From Amblyomma americanum (lineage: Eukaryota; Arthropoda; Arachnida; Ixodida; Ixodidae): a DNA stretch of 64,000 nt. Under the pieces are notes generated by a model. It was not told the origin of the DNA. It made no database searches and saw nothing but the letters and a program-made list of their open reading frames with translations. The position numbers and the translations under genes were made by a program. Location: NCBI RefSeq assembly GCF_052857255.1, contig NC_135500.1:53469272-53533271 (forward strand), read 5' to 3'. Shown here one piece after another: positions 1 through 8,710 of this stretch (the stretch's first letter is position 1; each line of letters starts with the position of its first letter).

Positions 1-1232
1 ATCAAATCCTTCAAACTTTCTCTAATCTGAAAATAGTTTTCAGATACTTCGACGACTGCGAGCAGGCGATGTAAGGTATGGCTCTGCAGCCTCCGGCTGC
101 TGTCAATCAGGAGAAAAGATAGAGTTGTCCAGCTTGTTCGTGTGCTGACTACACAGCCATCTCCTTCTATTTTGACCAAAATTGGCTGCGACCTGTGCTG
201 TTCTCCTGTCATACCTCTATTCACTGCGTACTCCGCAACGGCAGTTTCAAGTTCGTGCACAAAATACACCTGAGCGCCAGCTGCTTCTCCTAGGGTTTTA
301 AACACAGCAGTGCTTTCGTCTAGTTTTTGCCTGTATGAATTGCTGACATGGAGCGAGGGTAAATTAGGGACAGCTGAAGACATTTTTTCCCAAAAAACAT
401 TGCTTACAAAGCGGTTGTCTAAGAGCGCGGTGATTGCACGGACGCTTTTCTTATCGGGGGAAGAAAGATCCTGATAGTCAGTTTTACCATTACTGCGGTA
501 TTCTTTTTTGATTCCTCGCTCCACGGAGATTCCGTCAATGTCAGAAAAAGTAATTTTGTGCAGTAGCCCTCGAAGGCCTTCTACAACCAACTGGCATAAG
601 CCCAAGCCATAGCTTTCCAAAATTTCTTCTAGCCCTTGAACTATCACGCTGCCTACAGAATGCAGCTTTCTTCTATCGGTGCTTTTCGAACCTTCCCCGA
701 CCCTTTTTCCGCAGTTGTTGAGCAAGCGGCAGTTTTTTGCCTGTGATGACAGGCTTTTGTTTTCTTTTTGCAGCTGAAGGCATTTTGCCTCAATATCCTG
801 AATGGACTTACGCAGTTCAGAAAGAGACCGTTCTGATACACCCTCCATTCGCTTCACTTCTTCTTGTAAAGCTTTAATAATGATGTCCTTGATACTGTTA
901 TTTGAATTTTGAACAGAACTTTCCTTATCGAAGGGAATTTTTACATGGCGCTCTTTTTTAAGGAAACCCTCTTTTGCTCGGCCATTAATTTTTCTGTGCT
1001 GAGTATCTACCGAGGAGCAGAGGCTTCTAAATCTTGTCTCTACTGCATCCTTTAAACTCTCTGGGATGGACATGCCAAGTAGAATAAAAGGTGTTATTGT
1101 CTCAAAATAAGATTTCTCCAAAACCGTTTTGTTGCTAAAGATTTCCAGAACTGTCTTATTTGTCAATGTAAATGAAATTGCACATTCAGAAATCTCTAAG
1201 CGCAAAGCTCCCGAACTCATTTTTAAGAAATT
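1..1232 (-). CDS. Exon 3 (partial, runs off left edge) of a chromodomain protein gene; unidentified domain
   Basis: An unbroken reading frame of 410 codons runs from a splice acceptor (minus strand ...ttgtttag, at 1233-1237) to the window edge with no stop. It is phase 0, matching exon 2. Numbering from the exon 1 Met, it covers residues 170-579. Residues about 283-335 are rich in Glu, Lys, Gln and Leu in heptad spacing (KALQEEVKRMEG ... CLQLQKENKS) and should form a coiled coil. Then comes a globular part with SSPDKKSVRAITALLDNRF and, near 524-528, the motif IEGDG followed by alternating hydrophobic strands and a VVEVSENYF stretch. The acidic GDG followed by beta-like strands could be the first catalytic Asp of an RNase H-fold transposase. 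That is a guess from the pattern only; no later acidic residues are visible in this window. I recognise no named family. It is not one of the usual retroelement proteins seen elsewhere here. It could be a host chromatin protein or a domesticated or active transposase. Confidence 0.72.
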
Positions 1233-1371
1233 CTAAACAACACAAAATGAAATGCAAGAATGAATACTATATCGAAAAAAAAAAACAAAGTTCCAAAACG
1301 TTTGCAGGCAACATATATGTGAAAGGTGGAAGGCTCACTATATCTGTGGGTTAGGTTCTGCAAGCAACAAC

Positions 1372-1842
1372 CTTCGACACAAGGAACATTTGCAGACTTT
1401 CCACAGGATAGCCGTTTGGAAAGAGCTTGCAAGCTTTCTGTCGTGTCACAGCAGCCTTCACACGCACTGGGAACTCAATTGCCACTACACTGCCAAGTTT
1501 CGTTTCTCGAGTATGCCACCCAAAGGGAAGATTCAGCTTTGAAAAGTCTGACTCATTGCAAACAATCCAACCCCTTTCGAGCGGCCTTCCTTTCCTACTG
1601 AAAACCCATCTAAAGATGTCCAGGTCTATGTTTACCTTGACAAGCCCGCTGGATCGACGGCTGTTGGAAAGTTTCTTTTGCACAGCGTAAATTAATTCCT
1701 CAGCAGCAGCTTCCAGTCGTTGTGGCGATGGCTTGCTTGGGTGCTTAAATTCCCGGAGACAGGCGCCGTTCAGATTTTTTCTTGGTTCAACGGAGCAATG
1801 CCACTTGGAATATCCTTTCCATTTTATAAGGTATCCCTTGCT
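1372..1842 (-). CDS. Exon 2 of the chromodomain gene (chromodomain core, possible MBD-like region)
   Basis: The exon is exactly 157 codons and phase 0 at both ends. The acceptor is strong (tttttttttacag, then AGC AAG GGA); the donor AAG/gttgtt at 1371 is weak and was chosen because it keeps phase 0 with exon 3. Residues 13-32 read SKGYLIKWKGYSKWHCSVEP, the core of a chromodomain (consensus YLVKWKGY..xTWEP). The Trp and Tyr of the WKGY segment, two of the three aromatic-cage residues that bind methylated lysine, are present; the Trp of the usual TWEP is Val. The domain ends with a C-terminal helix (NLNGACLREF). A Lys/Ser-rich linker follows. Residues 115-169 (LNLPFGWHTRE ... FPNGYPVESLQMFL) weakly resemble a methyl-CpG-binding fold (P-GW-R ... 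P-G ... S ... L). The chromodomain call is firm; the MBD resemblance is tentative. Confidence 0.8.
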
Positions 1843-2195
1843 CTGTAAAAAAAAGATGGCATGGTGAAACATTTAGCGCAAGAAAACTCACACACGCCGA
1901 GGAACGACAAAACGAAGCACAAGTGAACCAAAGAAAAGACAAAGGAAAGATATGTCACTACGAAATGAAGAGCCAATGAACTTGAATGGTAATTTATGCA
2001 AATGTTAACATATCCATTTGGGACGAAATGAGTGCCTTAGAGGACTTAAGTTACTGGGGATTGAAGGGTTTGCTCAAAATCTTGACCGCGTTATCTACCT
2101 TACTGGACTCAGGCTGCCCGCTTAGCGCGAAAAAATATATTTATGAAAAATGCTTTGTCTCTGGCATCATCACTAAGTTTGGAAGTCGAGTGTTC

Positions 2196-3146
2196 AAAAC
2201 TGGCGGTAGTAGTAGTAGTAGTAGAAAACATTTATTCATAGAAAGGTAGGATAAAGAGGCGGGAAAAAACAGATTTTGGGTGGAGTCCTTATTTCAGGAC
2301 CCCAATGTCCACCGCAGTTGCTCTTGCTTGGGATATCAGGCTACGCTGGGTCACCAAATCGGAGCTGAGCAGAGCAGACTCCCACTGTTCCTCGGATTGA
2401 TGTTTGTCTAGTTCGGGGGGCTTGCTACCGGAGCAGCCCCATGTTACATAGTATGTTGTTGGAATTCCGCCACACCAGGGGCAGATTCCGTCGTATCAAT
2501 CGGGAAACATGATATGGTATTTGTGTAGGTTTGGGAAGGTGTTCGTCTGTAGTTGTCGCCAGCCCCTCGCTTCTGCCGCCGTTAGCTTCGAGTGTGGTGG
2601 GGGATAGACTTGCCTTTGCGTTCGGAGAAGGAGGAGGCGTTCGCCGTACATAGAGGGAAGAGGGGTGACGTCGGGGAGGTTAGTCGCTCGGTTGGTGTAT
2701 CTCGAGCTAGACTGTCCGCGGCCTCGTTTCCCTCGAGCCCCTCGTGCCCAGGAGCCCAAGTGATTTGGTGCTTGCATGTGGAATTTTTAACATGTGGGGT
2801 AGTCAGAATGGGAGCGATGGAGTGTGGAAGTCTGCCAGTGAGGAAGAGCCGACACGCCGACTGGGAGTCTGTAACGATTTTTAGTCCGTTTCGCGTGGTA
2901 TCGCCGTGTTGGATGGCGAGACCGATTGCGGCCGTTTCTGCTACTGTGGGAGAGCAGTTGTGTAGAGAGGCGCTGGCGATTTCCTTGAAGTTGGTGTCCA
3001 AAACTACCGCCACCGCGTTCGTGGAATTGGGGTACATGGCTGCGTCGACGTATACAGCATTTCGTGCCTGTCGGTGTGTGCGGCGCAGGTAGTCCACTCG
3101 CGCCTTTCGTCGTCCCTTTTGTGAGTCCGAGTGAAAACTGGCGGTA
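2196..3146 (-). mobile_element. 5'-truncated I-group LINE (RNase H end) with 13-bp target duplication
   Basis: The body is about 2209-3133, flanked by direct repeats AAAACTGGCGGTA at 2196-2208 and 3134-3146. On the minus strand it encodes the end of a LINE ORF2: an RNase H domain with the four acidic/His motifs in order (AVYVDAAMYP, TVAETAAIG, IVTDSQSAC, WAPGHEGLEGNEAADSLAR). After a frame change comes a C-terminal zinc-knuckle-like CPWCGGIPTTYYVTWGC. The 3' end is ATAAATG followed by a (TAC)n tail at 2209-2224. RNase H inside ORF2 is typical of the I superclade. It lies in intron 1 of the chromodomain gene, antisense to nothing and in the same orientation as the gene. Confidence 0.9.
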
Positions 3147-4106
3147 TACCAATTGCGGAGACATTTTGTTATAGAAGTCTCCCTGACTGCCGCGCTTTGG
3201 GGCCTCCTACTGTGCAATTTTACCAATTTCTCTAACACATTTTAGTCAATGAAAACCTAAAAACCTAAAGAAAACGTGATCAAGACACCTCTTAAGTTTA
3301 CATTCCTCGCAGCTTATTTATATGCAAGCTGACATTTTTTCAAACATCAATAAACAAATGCAAAAGAAAAAAGTTTGAATTTTTCTGGGCTCTCTTATAC
3401 AGATAACAGCAGTAACACATACCAGGTGTTACAGAGAAGACTAACTCATCATCAAAATTAAGCTTTCTCGGATTAGCTCAGCTAACAAAGCGAAAGTCGT
3501 CGGCGTTCATTGTGTTCATTGGTGTTGGCGTTGACAACTTTCTTGGTGATTTTGTGGAAAGGAAGGGCGCATATAACTGGCCACCTGTGTAAGTGGGCGC
3601 CTCAATAGCGCTTTGAGGTACGTGATGGTGGTGAGAGAAAGATGTGAGCTGCATGCATTAGCGCTGACAACGTTGTGGCAGACACGCGGCACTGCAGCAA
3701 TAGGCCGCAGCCTGACCAACCTCTCGCGATCAGCCATTAATTCAAATGCCACCTGCCAGGGTGGCAGGTTGGGCGCACTGCTCATCCAGTGTGCGGAACG
3801 CACTCAACGCTACAGACGCTAAGCCGCGTCTGCTTGCACGATACATCACAGCTCTCGCTCTCTAACAAGGTTCAGCAGTAGTTGAGCAACAGCTAATATT
3901 TTTTTATCCAGCTGATACTCGGCTAGATAACGTGGTCAGGCAGCAGCCGCTGCACGGCTGTGGAGCCTCTGCGCAGAGACGGCGAAGACTAGGCTTGGCG
4001 GCGCGGCCAAGTCACTTGCTGGGTTGCTATGGCAGCGGCGCAGCAAGGACGTTCAAGATCAAACGTGAGGTGACGGCGAAATCGCTCCGACGAAAGCAGG
4101 AAAAGC
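3147..4106. other. Intronic DNA without recognised gene
   Basis: No coding region is recognised. A short palindrome GCCACCTGCCAGGGTGGCAGG lies near 3750-3770, and 3420-3435 (taccaggtgttac) repeats, inverted, a segment near 5010-5025 outside the foldback repeat. This suggests the foldback once extended further. Confidence 0.4.
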
Positions 4107-5000
4107 TTTCGCTTTTAAAATATGGATTTTGCGGCATAGTATACCAGTGCCCGAAAACTGTAGCTAACCGGTAGTTACCCAGTAGTTAACAGGCAGTAAA
4201 CCGGGAGGAAGCTGGTTTACTAATTCTGATATTAACTTTTAACTATTAGTTAGGCGCCTAGTTGCAGTTAGAGGTAGGTTACTAATATCCGTATCAGTTT
4301 TTAGAATTTCGAAAACGCGATTACCCTCATCGCAGTGGCTCGACAAAATTTGGCTACATCATGCGATGGCTCAGTGGTTAAGGTGCTCATCTGCTGAGCC
4401 GGAGTACCCGGGTTGGCACTCAACCGCAGCGGCTGCGCTGCTATGGAGGCGAAACGCAAAAGGCACCCATGCGCTGTGCAATATCACTGCACTTTGAAGA
4501 TCCCTAGTTGGTCGAAATTATTCTGGAGCCCTCCACAACGGCACCTATTTGTTCCTTTCTTCTTTAACTCCCTCCTTCATCTCTTCCCTTACGGTGCAAT
4601 TCAGGTGCCCGCCGAGATAGGCGGGACAGTTACTGTGTCATTTCCTCTCCTCAAAAGCCAATTTTCAAGAACCAGTTAGCGCCAAAATACATGCGCTTTC
4701 GAAAGCATGCAAGCAAAGAAACCTTTCCAGTGCGCGTAACTAGTCGAAACAGCCAAATTTTGTCGATCCATATGGCCAAAGGTAACCATGTTTTGGAAAT
4801 TCTAAAAACTTATATGGCTATTACTTACCTACCGGCTACAAATCTAAAATTACGACTAAGCGCCTAACTGATATTGTTAAAAGTTAATTATTAAAATCTA
4901 GTTAACCAGCTGAATAGTAAAAACGATTCACCGGAAACAATTCACACTGGTAATACTGTGCCGTAAAAGCCATATTTTAAAGCCAAAACGCATATTTTTG
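4107..5000. repeat. Foldback (long inverted repeat) element with SINE in its centre
   Basis: The left arm, about 4107-4356, is the reverse complement of the right arm, about 4744-5000, at clearly recognisable but degraded identity. Shared landmarks include AAAATATGG, TATTAACTTTTAAC / its complement, GTTAGGCGC, TTTTTAGAATTTC and CGACAAAATTTGGCT. The 390-bp centre is occupied by a tRNA-type SINE plus about 70 bp of unique DNA. No coding sequence is present, so it looks like a non-autonomous foldback DNA transposon or an old inverted duplication. Its ends are not precisely defined. Confidence 0.7.
4368..4675 (+). mobile_element. tRNA-derived SINE (family 1, Ruka-like)
   Basis: The head GATGGCTCAGTGGTTAAGG (box A-like) is followed by a decayed box B (CGGGTTGGCACTC). 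Then comes the body shared with 6404-6703, 15851-16072 and 41022-41242: a cacttGAAGATCCC, GGTCGAAATTATTC, CGGAGCCCTCCAC-type segment and a pyrimidine-rich CCTTCATCTCTTCCC stretch, ending before the ATTTCCT(C)TCC motif. It sits in the centre of the foldback repeat. Confidence 0.85.
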
Positions 5001-5766
5001 AAACGTCTTCCAGGTAACACCTGGTATTCAGAGTCGCTCAGCTAATGCTAAGGAAAGCTTGAAGAAACAAATGCGCGCGCTGCAAATATTCTGCACTTGC
5101 AAGGTTTAGGTTGTCATCTGTTCTATCCAAACATATTGTTGTGCGCTTATTTTTATTCCTCGAGATGGGAAAGCGAACCAGCTGCAGGTTTTTTTTTTTA
5201 TGTGTCAAATCTTGCCGCTTCACTCCTCTGTCAGTAGGTATGCTATACCGTTTTACATCGCCCACGAGCGATTCCTCTGTAATTCGCTCGCCTTGCATGC
5301 TTTCCATCATGTCTACTTGTGAATGACAACGTATCCGGTAACACTGGCATGCGTACATTAGTAAATAAAGTCCTCACTTGGTCTACATTTATGTTGAAAA
5401 TGTTGAGCTAAAGTTATGAATAACAAGAGAGATACCGCTACTTGTTAATTACGTACTTCAGAAATATTATGTCCAACAGAAGGCGCCTGCTGTATTTCTG
5501 CATTATTCGGACCTTTGCATGTTATCTCTTTAAGCTTCGCTAAATTATCTGCAGTGCCTTGCATATCCTTTGGAATAATTATACATTTGCTCCGACGTCT
5601 CCCTGTACTGCTTTTTTCTGGCCAAATGTTGTAATTTTACCTAATAAAATATGAGAGCACTACGTAAACCGCAATTAGCACCATGTAAGCAAGGGCCTTA
5701 AGCTGTTTGCATGCTATAAACATGAACGACCGGTCGTTGTGTACATTTTTTATGGTCGTTGTTTTA

Positions 5767-5993
5767 TGAGGGTTTAACGCCCCAAACCGACTCAGGCTAT
5801 GAGAGACGCCGTAGTGAAGGGCTTGGGAAATTTCGACCACCTGGGGTTCTTTAACACGCATCGACAACGCATAGTACACGGGGCTCTCGAATTTCACCTG
5901 CATCGAAATTCGACCGCCGAGGCCGGGATCGAACCCGCATCTTTCGGGCCAGCAGCCGAGCGCCATAACCACTCAGCCACCGCGGCGGCGTGT
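5767..5993 (-). mobile_element. tRNA-derived SINE (family 2)
   Basis: Reverse-strand head CCGCGGTGGCTGAGTGGTTA (box A) and GGGTTCGATCCCGGCC (box B) are intact Pol III promoter motifs. They are followed by a body ending in the GTTAAACCCTCATAAA tail, which matches the 3' ends of 12482-12720 and 45328-45556. An internal deletion relative to those copies is likely. Confidence 0.85.
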
Positions 5994-6046
5994 GACGTGT
6001 CGCATGTGCAATGTTGAATGCTAACTGTGATGGGTGGCAATTCTAT

Positions 6047-6240
6047 GTAGTAGTAGTAGCGGTGATTTTATCGAAATAATAAAAAGAAAAGAAGGGAAAG
6101 ATTTTTCCTGCTGCGAGCACCTGAGCTGCGGCAGCGCAAATAAAGGGATATCAGGCAGATTAGAGAAATAAAATAACTATAGCCATAAACTATAGGAGGG
6201 AGAGTGGTCAGGAACTATGTACAAGTATTATCTTTACAAA
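6047..6240 (-). mobile_element. LINE 3'-end fragment with (TAC)n tail
   Basis: About 190 bp of non-coding 3' sequence ends on the minus strand in ...AAAATCACCGCTACTACTACTA. It is homologous to 13207-13372 (shared CACCTGAGCTG(C/G)GGCAGCG, ATTTTATCGAAATAATAA-type segment and the same TAC tail). It is probably the 3' UTR of an I-group LINE related to the one at 2209-3133; no coding part remains. Confidence 0.6.
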
Positions 6241-6403
6241 TTCGCAGTTATATGTCAGAAAAAAAAACGAAGAAATTTCGAGGACACTGAAGACTGCTTG
6301 TGAAATCATGGAATGCGAAAGAATTAATGTTTAATCGTGGCCCTCGTGGATAGCTCCAAACGAAGACGCGTCCTTTGTTTGTTCTTGTTCCCAGATCATT
6401 ACC

Positions 6404-6703
6404 AGCCTCGGTGGCTAAGTGGTTAGGGCGCTCGACTACTGAGCCGGAGTTCCCGGGTTCGAACCCGACCGCGGCGGCTGCGTTTTTATGGAGGAAATAC
6501 GCTAAGGCGCCCGTGTGCTGTGCGATGTCAGCGCACGTTAAAGATCCCCAGGTGGTCGAAATTATTCCGGAGCCCTCCACTACGGCACCTCTTTCTTCCT
6601 TTCTTCTTTCACTCCCCCCTTTATCCCTCCCCTTACGGCGCGGTTCGGGTGTCCGCCGATATGCGAGACAGTTACTGCGCCATTTCCTTTCCCCAAAACA
6701 CCA
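6404..6703 (+). mobile_element. tRNA-derived SINE (family 1, Ruka-like), good Pol III promoter
   Basis: Box A-like CCTCGGTGGCTAAGTGG and a perfect box B GGGTTCGAACCCG are present, followed by the full body of the family: GATCCCCAGGTGGTCGAAA, CGGAGCCCTCCACTACGGC, CTTACGGCGCGGTTCGGG, ATTTCCTTTCCCCAAAAC. It is the best-preserved family 1 copy in the window. Confidence 0.9.
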
Positions 6704-7021
6704 AAGCGTGCTTGTGGCCTCGAGCGCGTTTGGTTCGCAACCTAGTGGTTGTGTCGAATTCTGCCTAAGCCTCTTATCTTCTTTAATCGAAACGATGACC
6801 CCACACTGAATTTCCGTGACAATCCTTCCACACAAACCAAATCCACAGTGATTGCACACGCATGTAAGCTCTACGCTTGTCATGCTGTAGGAATTAAAAA
6901 AAAAGTTACCAACAAGCTCTACAGACCGCCCTGAATTGTGTAATCAGGACATGCAAACAAACACAAAACGTAACATGGACCGAGGTGCTTAAAGAAATGG
7001 CTTGGGAAGGTTGTTACTTAC

Positions 7022-7057
7022 CGTTTTGGCAATGACTCTCTCGACCAGGTGGTACAT
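7022..7057 (-). CDS. Putative exon 1 of the chromodomain gene (MYHLVERVIAKT)
   Basis: Read on the minus strand, ATG at 7057 opens 12 codons, MYHLVERVIAKT, ending at a near-consensus donor (ACG/gtaagt at 7016-7021) in phase 0. Joined to exon 2 it supplies the missing first strand of the chromodomain (consensus EYxVEKIxxxR), including the first cage Tyr (Y2), so the three cage aromatics would be Y2, W20 and Y23. The frame upstream meets a TGA 24 nt before the ATG. The pyrimidine-rich ctttcttctgctgaag just upstream could instead be an acceptor, in which case a further 5' exon exists and this Met is internal. The intron to exon 2 is 5.2 kb and filled with transposons. Evidence is the domain complementarity plus matching phase; transcript data would settle it. 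Confidence 0.65.
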
Positions 7058-7987
7058 CAAAACTTCAGCAGAAGAAAGTCAATGGACGCAGGGAACTGGC
7101 TAACCAGATGCAGCTGATGACAGACAGTAGCGAGACAGCCAGGTCCTGAGGAGCTTAAAGGATGCGGGAGACGAGGGCAAGGTGTATGGGGGACGATGGC
7201 GGTTACATGGAACTGGCTAAGGGAAAATCTTCCTTCATTGGCACCGCCGAAGATGCAAGGGATCTAAATCTAGCTCAGAACGATCCCCCATGGCTCCGGA
7301 CCCTGGTTTTAAAGACCTAGAAACGCGGCCCACCTCTTGCATCGCCCAATCAACAGCAAACTAACCCATCATTGGTTTACAAACTTCATGGCACGCCCTC
7401 CAATTTCGGCAAGGTTCAAACCCTCTCCCTGAAATACACAGCACATCTAAATTGCTATAAGAAAATGTAATTCCGGGAATGAACCCTCGAAATGCTTGGG
7501 CCAACAGGTTTACGTGCCACGCCCCATTCTTCCACAGTATTACTCAAGCTCTCTCCCTTAAAAAGGAAAAAGAGAAACATATGAAAATACATCAAAACAT
7601 TCCCATGCGGCTCCCAGCTTTACGCCAATTACCGATATTCAACCGATCGCTACCGCTGCAAGTAGTAGACTACTCGTCTTCGGGACGACTGTTGACAGGC
7701 GTCCCCGCAAAATCTGGAAAGAGGCGCCAGCCTGTCGTTGCTGCCTCTGAACACGCTTCAGCGTTTCGTTAAGCAGGCCCGCTTCTCGGGACCCGTTGGT
7801 ATGCCCCATCCTCTGACTTCGACGCCGTCGCGGCTTAGACGCGGCGTCTGCTTGCCGCGTCCGCGCTGACCATGCGCTATGCTACGCTATCACTGCGGTG
7901 GTTTCCTTAGACGGGCGAAGGGGGGCGGGCGGTTTCGGGAAAACGTCTTGGCTCCTTTCCTCTGGCTCGGTCTTTGCCTTCGCCGGT
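7058..7987. promoter_or_regulatory. Putative 5' region of the chromodomain gene; no other gene seen
   Basis: This stretch lies upstream (minus-strand sense) of the putative first exon and before the Penelope remnant. No TATA box can be assigned with confidence; TTTAAAACCAGG at 7300-7315 on the minus strand is a weak candidate. The 7800-7960 part is GC-rich with several GCGG(C) runs. Calling it a promoter is inference from position alone. Confidence 0.25.
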
Positions 7988-8710
7988 CTACGCCCGCTTG
8001 CCTCGCCATGCACGCTTCCTGCTGACGGGGATTAACAGGGAAATCGCCGCATCTCGGCGCCGGGCTGTCGACAAACCCTCGGATGGTTCGAACCTCGGCT
8101 TTTTAAGCCCTCGTGTTGAAGACATCCGGGTCAGTGGCTGCAAACCATGGATGTAAGAAGCGGGAAGTGTCCCCAGGGAGCGATTAACATTCTTCCCTGT
8201 CTGTTGGATGTGCCACGATTCAAGTAGAAGCCTCCTGTGCGGGTTAGCTTCGGTTTCCAGTACATTAGTGCCGTCAACGTCCATTCGGTGGTCGCATGCC
8301 TCGCAGTGTTCGGCCGCAGCGCTGCGGTCACGGTTCATTTGTCGGACGTCCGCTTTGTGTTGCCTCATTATTTCGGCGAAGTTCTTCGTTTCCCCTATGT
8401 ACGATTCCGGGAAGACCGAGCAGGACATTTGGTATACAACCCCTTGGGCCCTTTCTTTTGGGTGACGGCCGTTTGGGGGGGGGGGGGGGGAAAGGCGTCC
8501 GATGGTGGTAGTCGTAAAGCCACTCAATAGACTGTGCGTTGTTAGCACCCTTCTTTCTTTACCGAGAATGCGTGCCAGCGTCTCGCTCACGCCTTTCACG
8601 TATGGAATGCAAAACGTTTCCACTTCTGGCGTGTATTTCTTCCATGCACATGCACATGTGTTCGCCCCGGCTAAACCATTCTTATTTTCTGAGAATTGAA
8701 AATTGTCCAC
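7988..8710 (-). pseudogene. Penelope-like element fragment: end of RT ORF with GIY-YIG endonuclease
   Basis: A 240-residue open frame has the layout of the C-terminus of Penelope-like retroelement proteins. An IPYVKGVSETLARIL linker comes first, then a GIY-YIG endonuclease core (VVYQMSCSVFPESYIGET, KNFAEIMRQHKADVRQ), then SAAAEHCEACDHRMD and the conserved LLLESWHIQQTGKNVNRSLG helix. The linker contains a poly-Pro stretch encoded by an 18-nt G run (+ strand, 8468-8487), probably expanded. The reverse transcriptase itself is missing, so the copy is 5' truncated. Its upstream end overlaps the left boundary of duplication copy A. Family assignment is confident; activity is not possible without the RT. 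Confidence 0.85.

Noticed and set aside
2592..3092. Plus-strand 166-residue open frame
   Set aside because: It is the reverse of the LINE RNase H coding region, a shadow.
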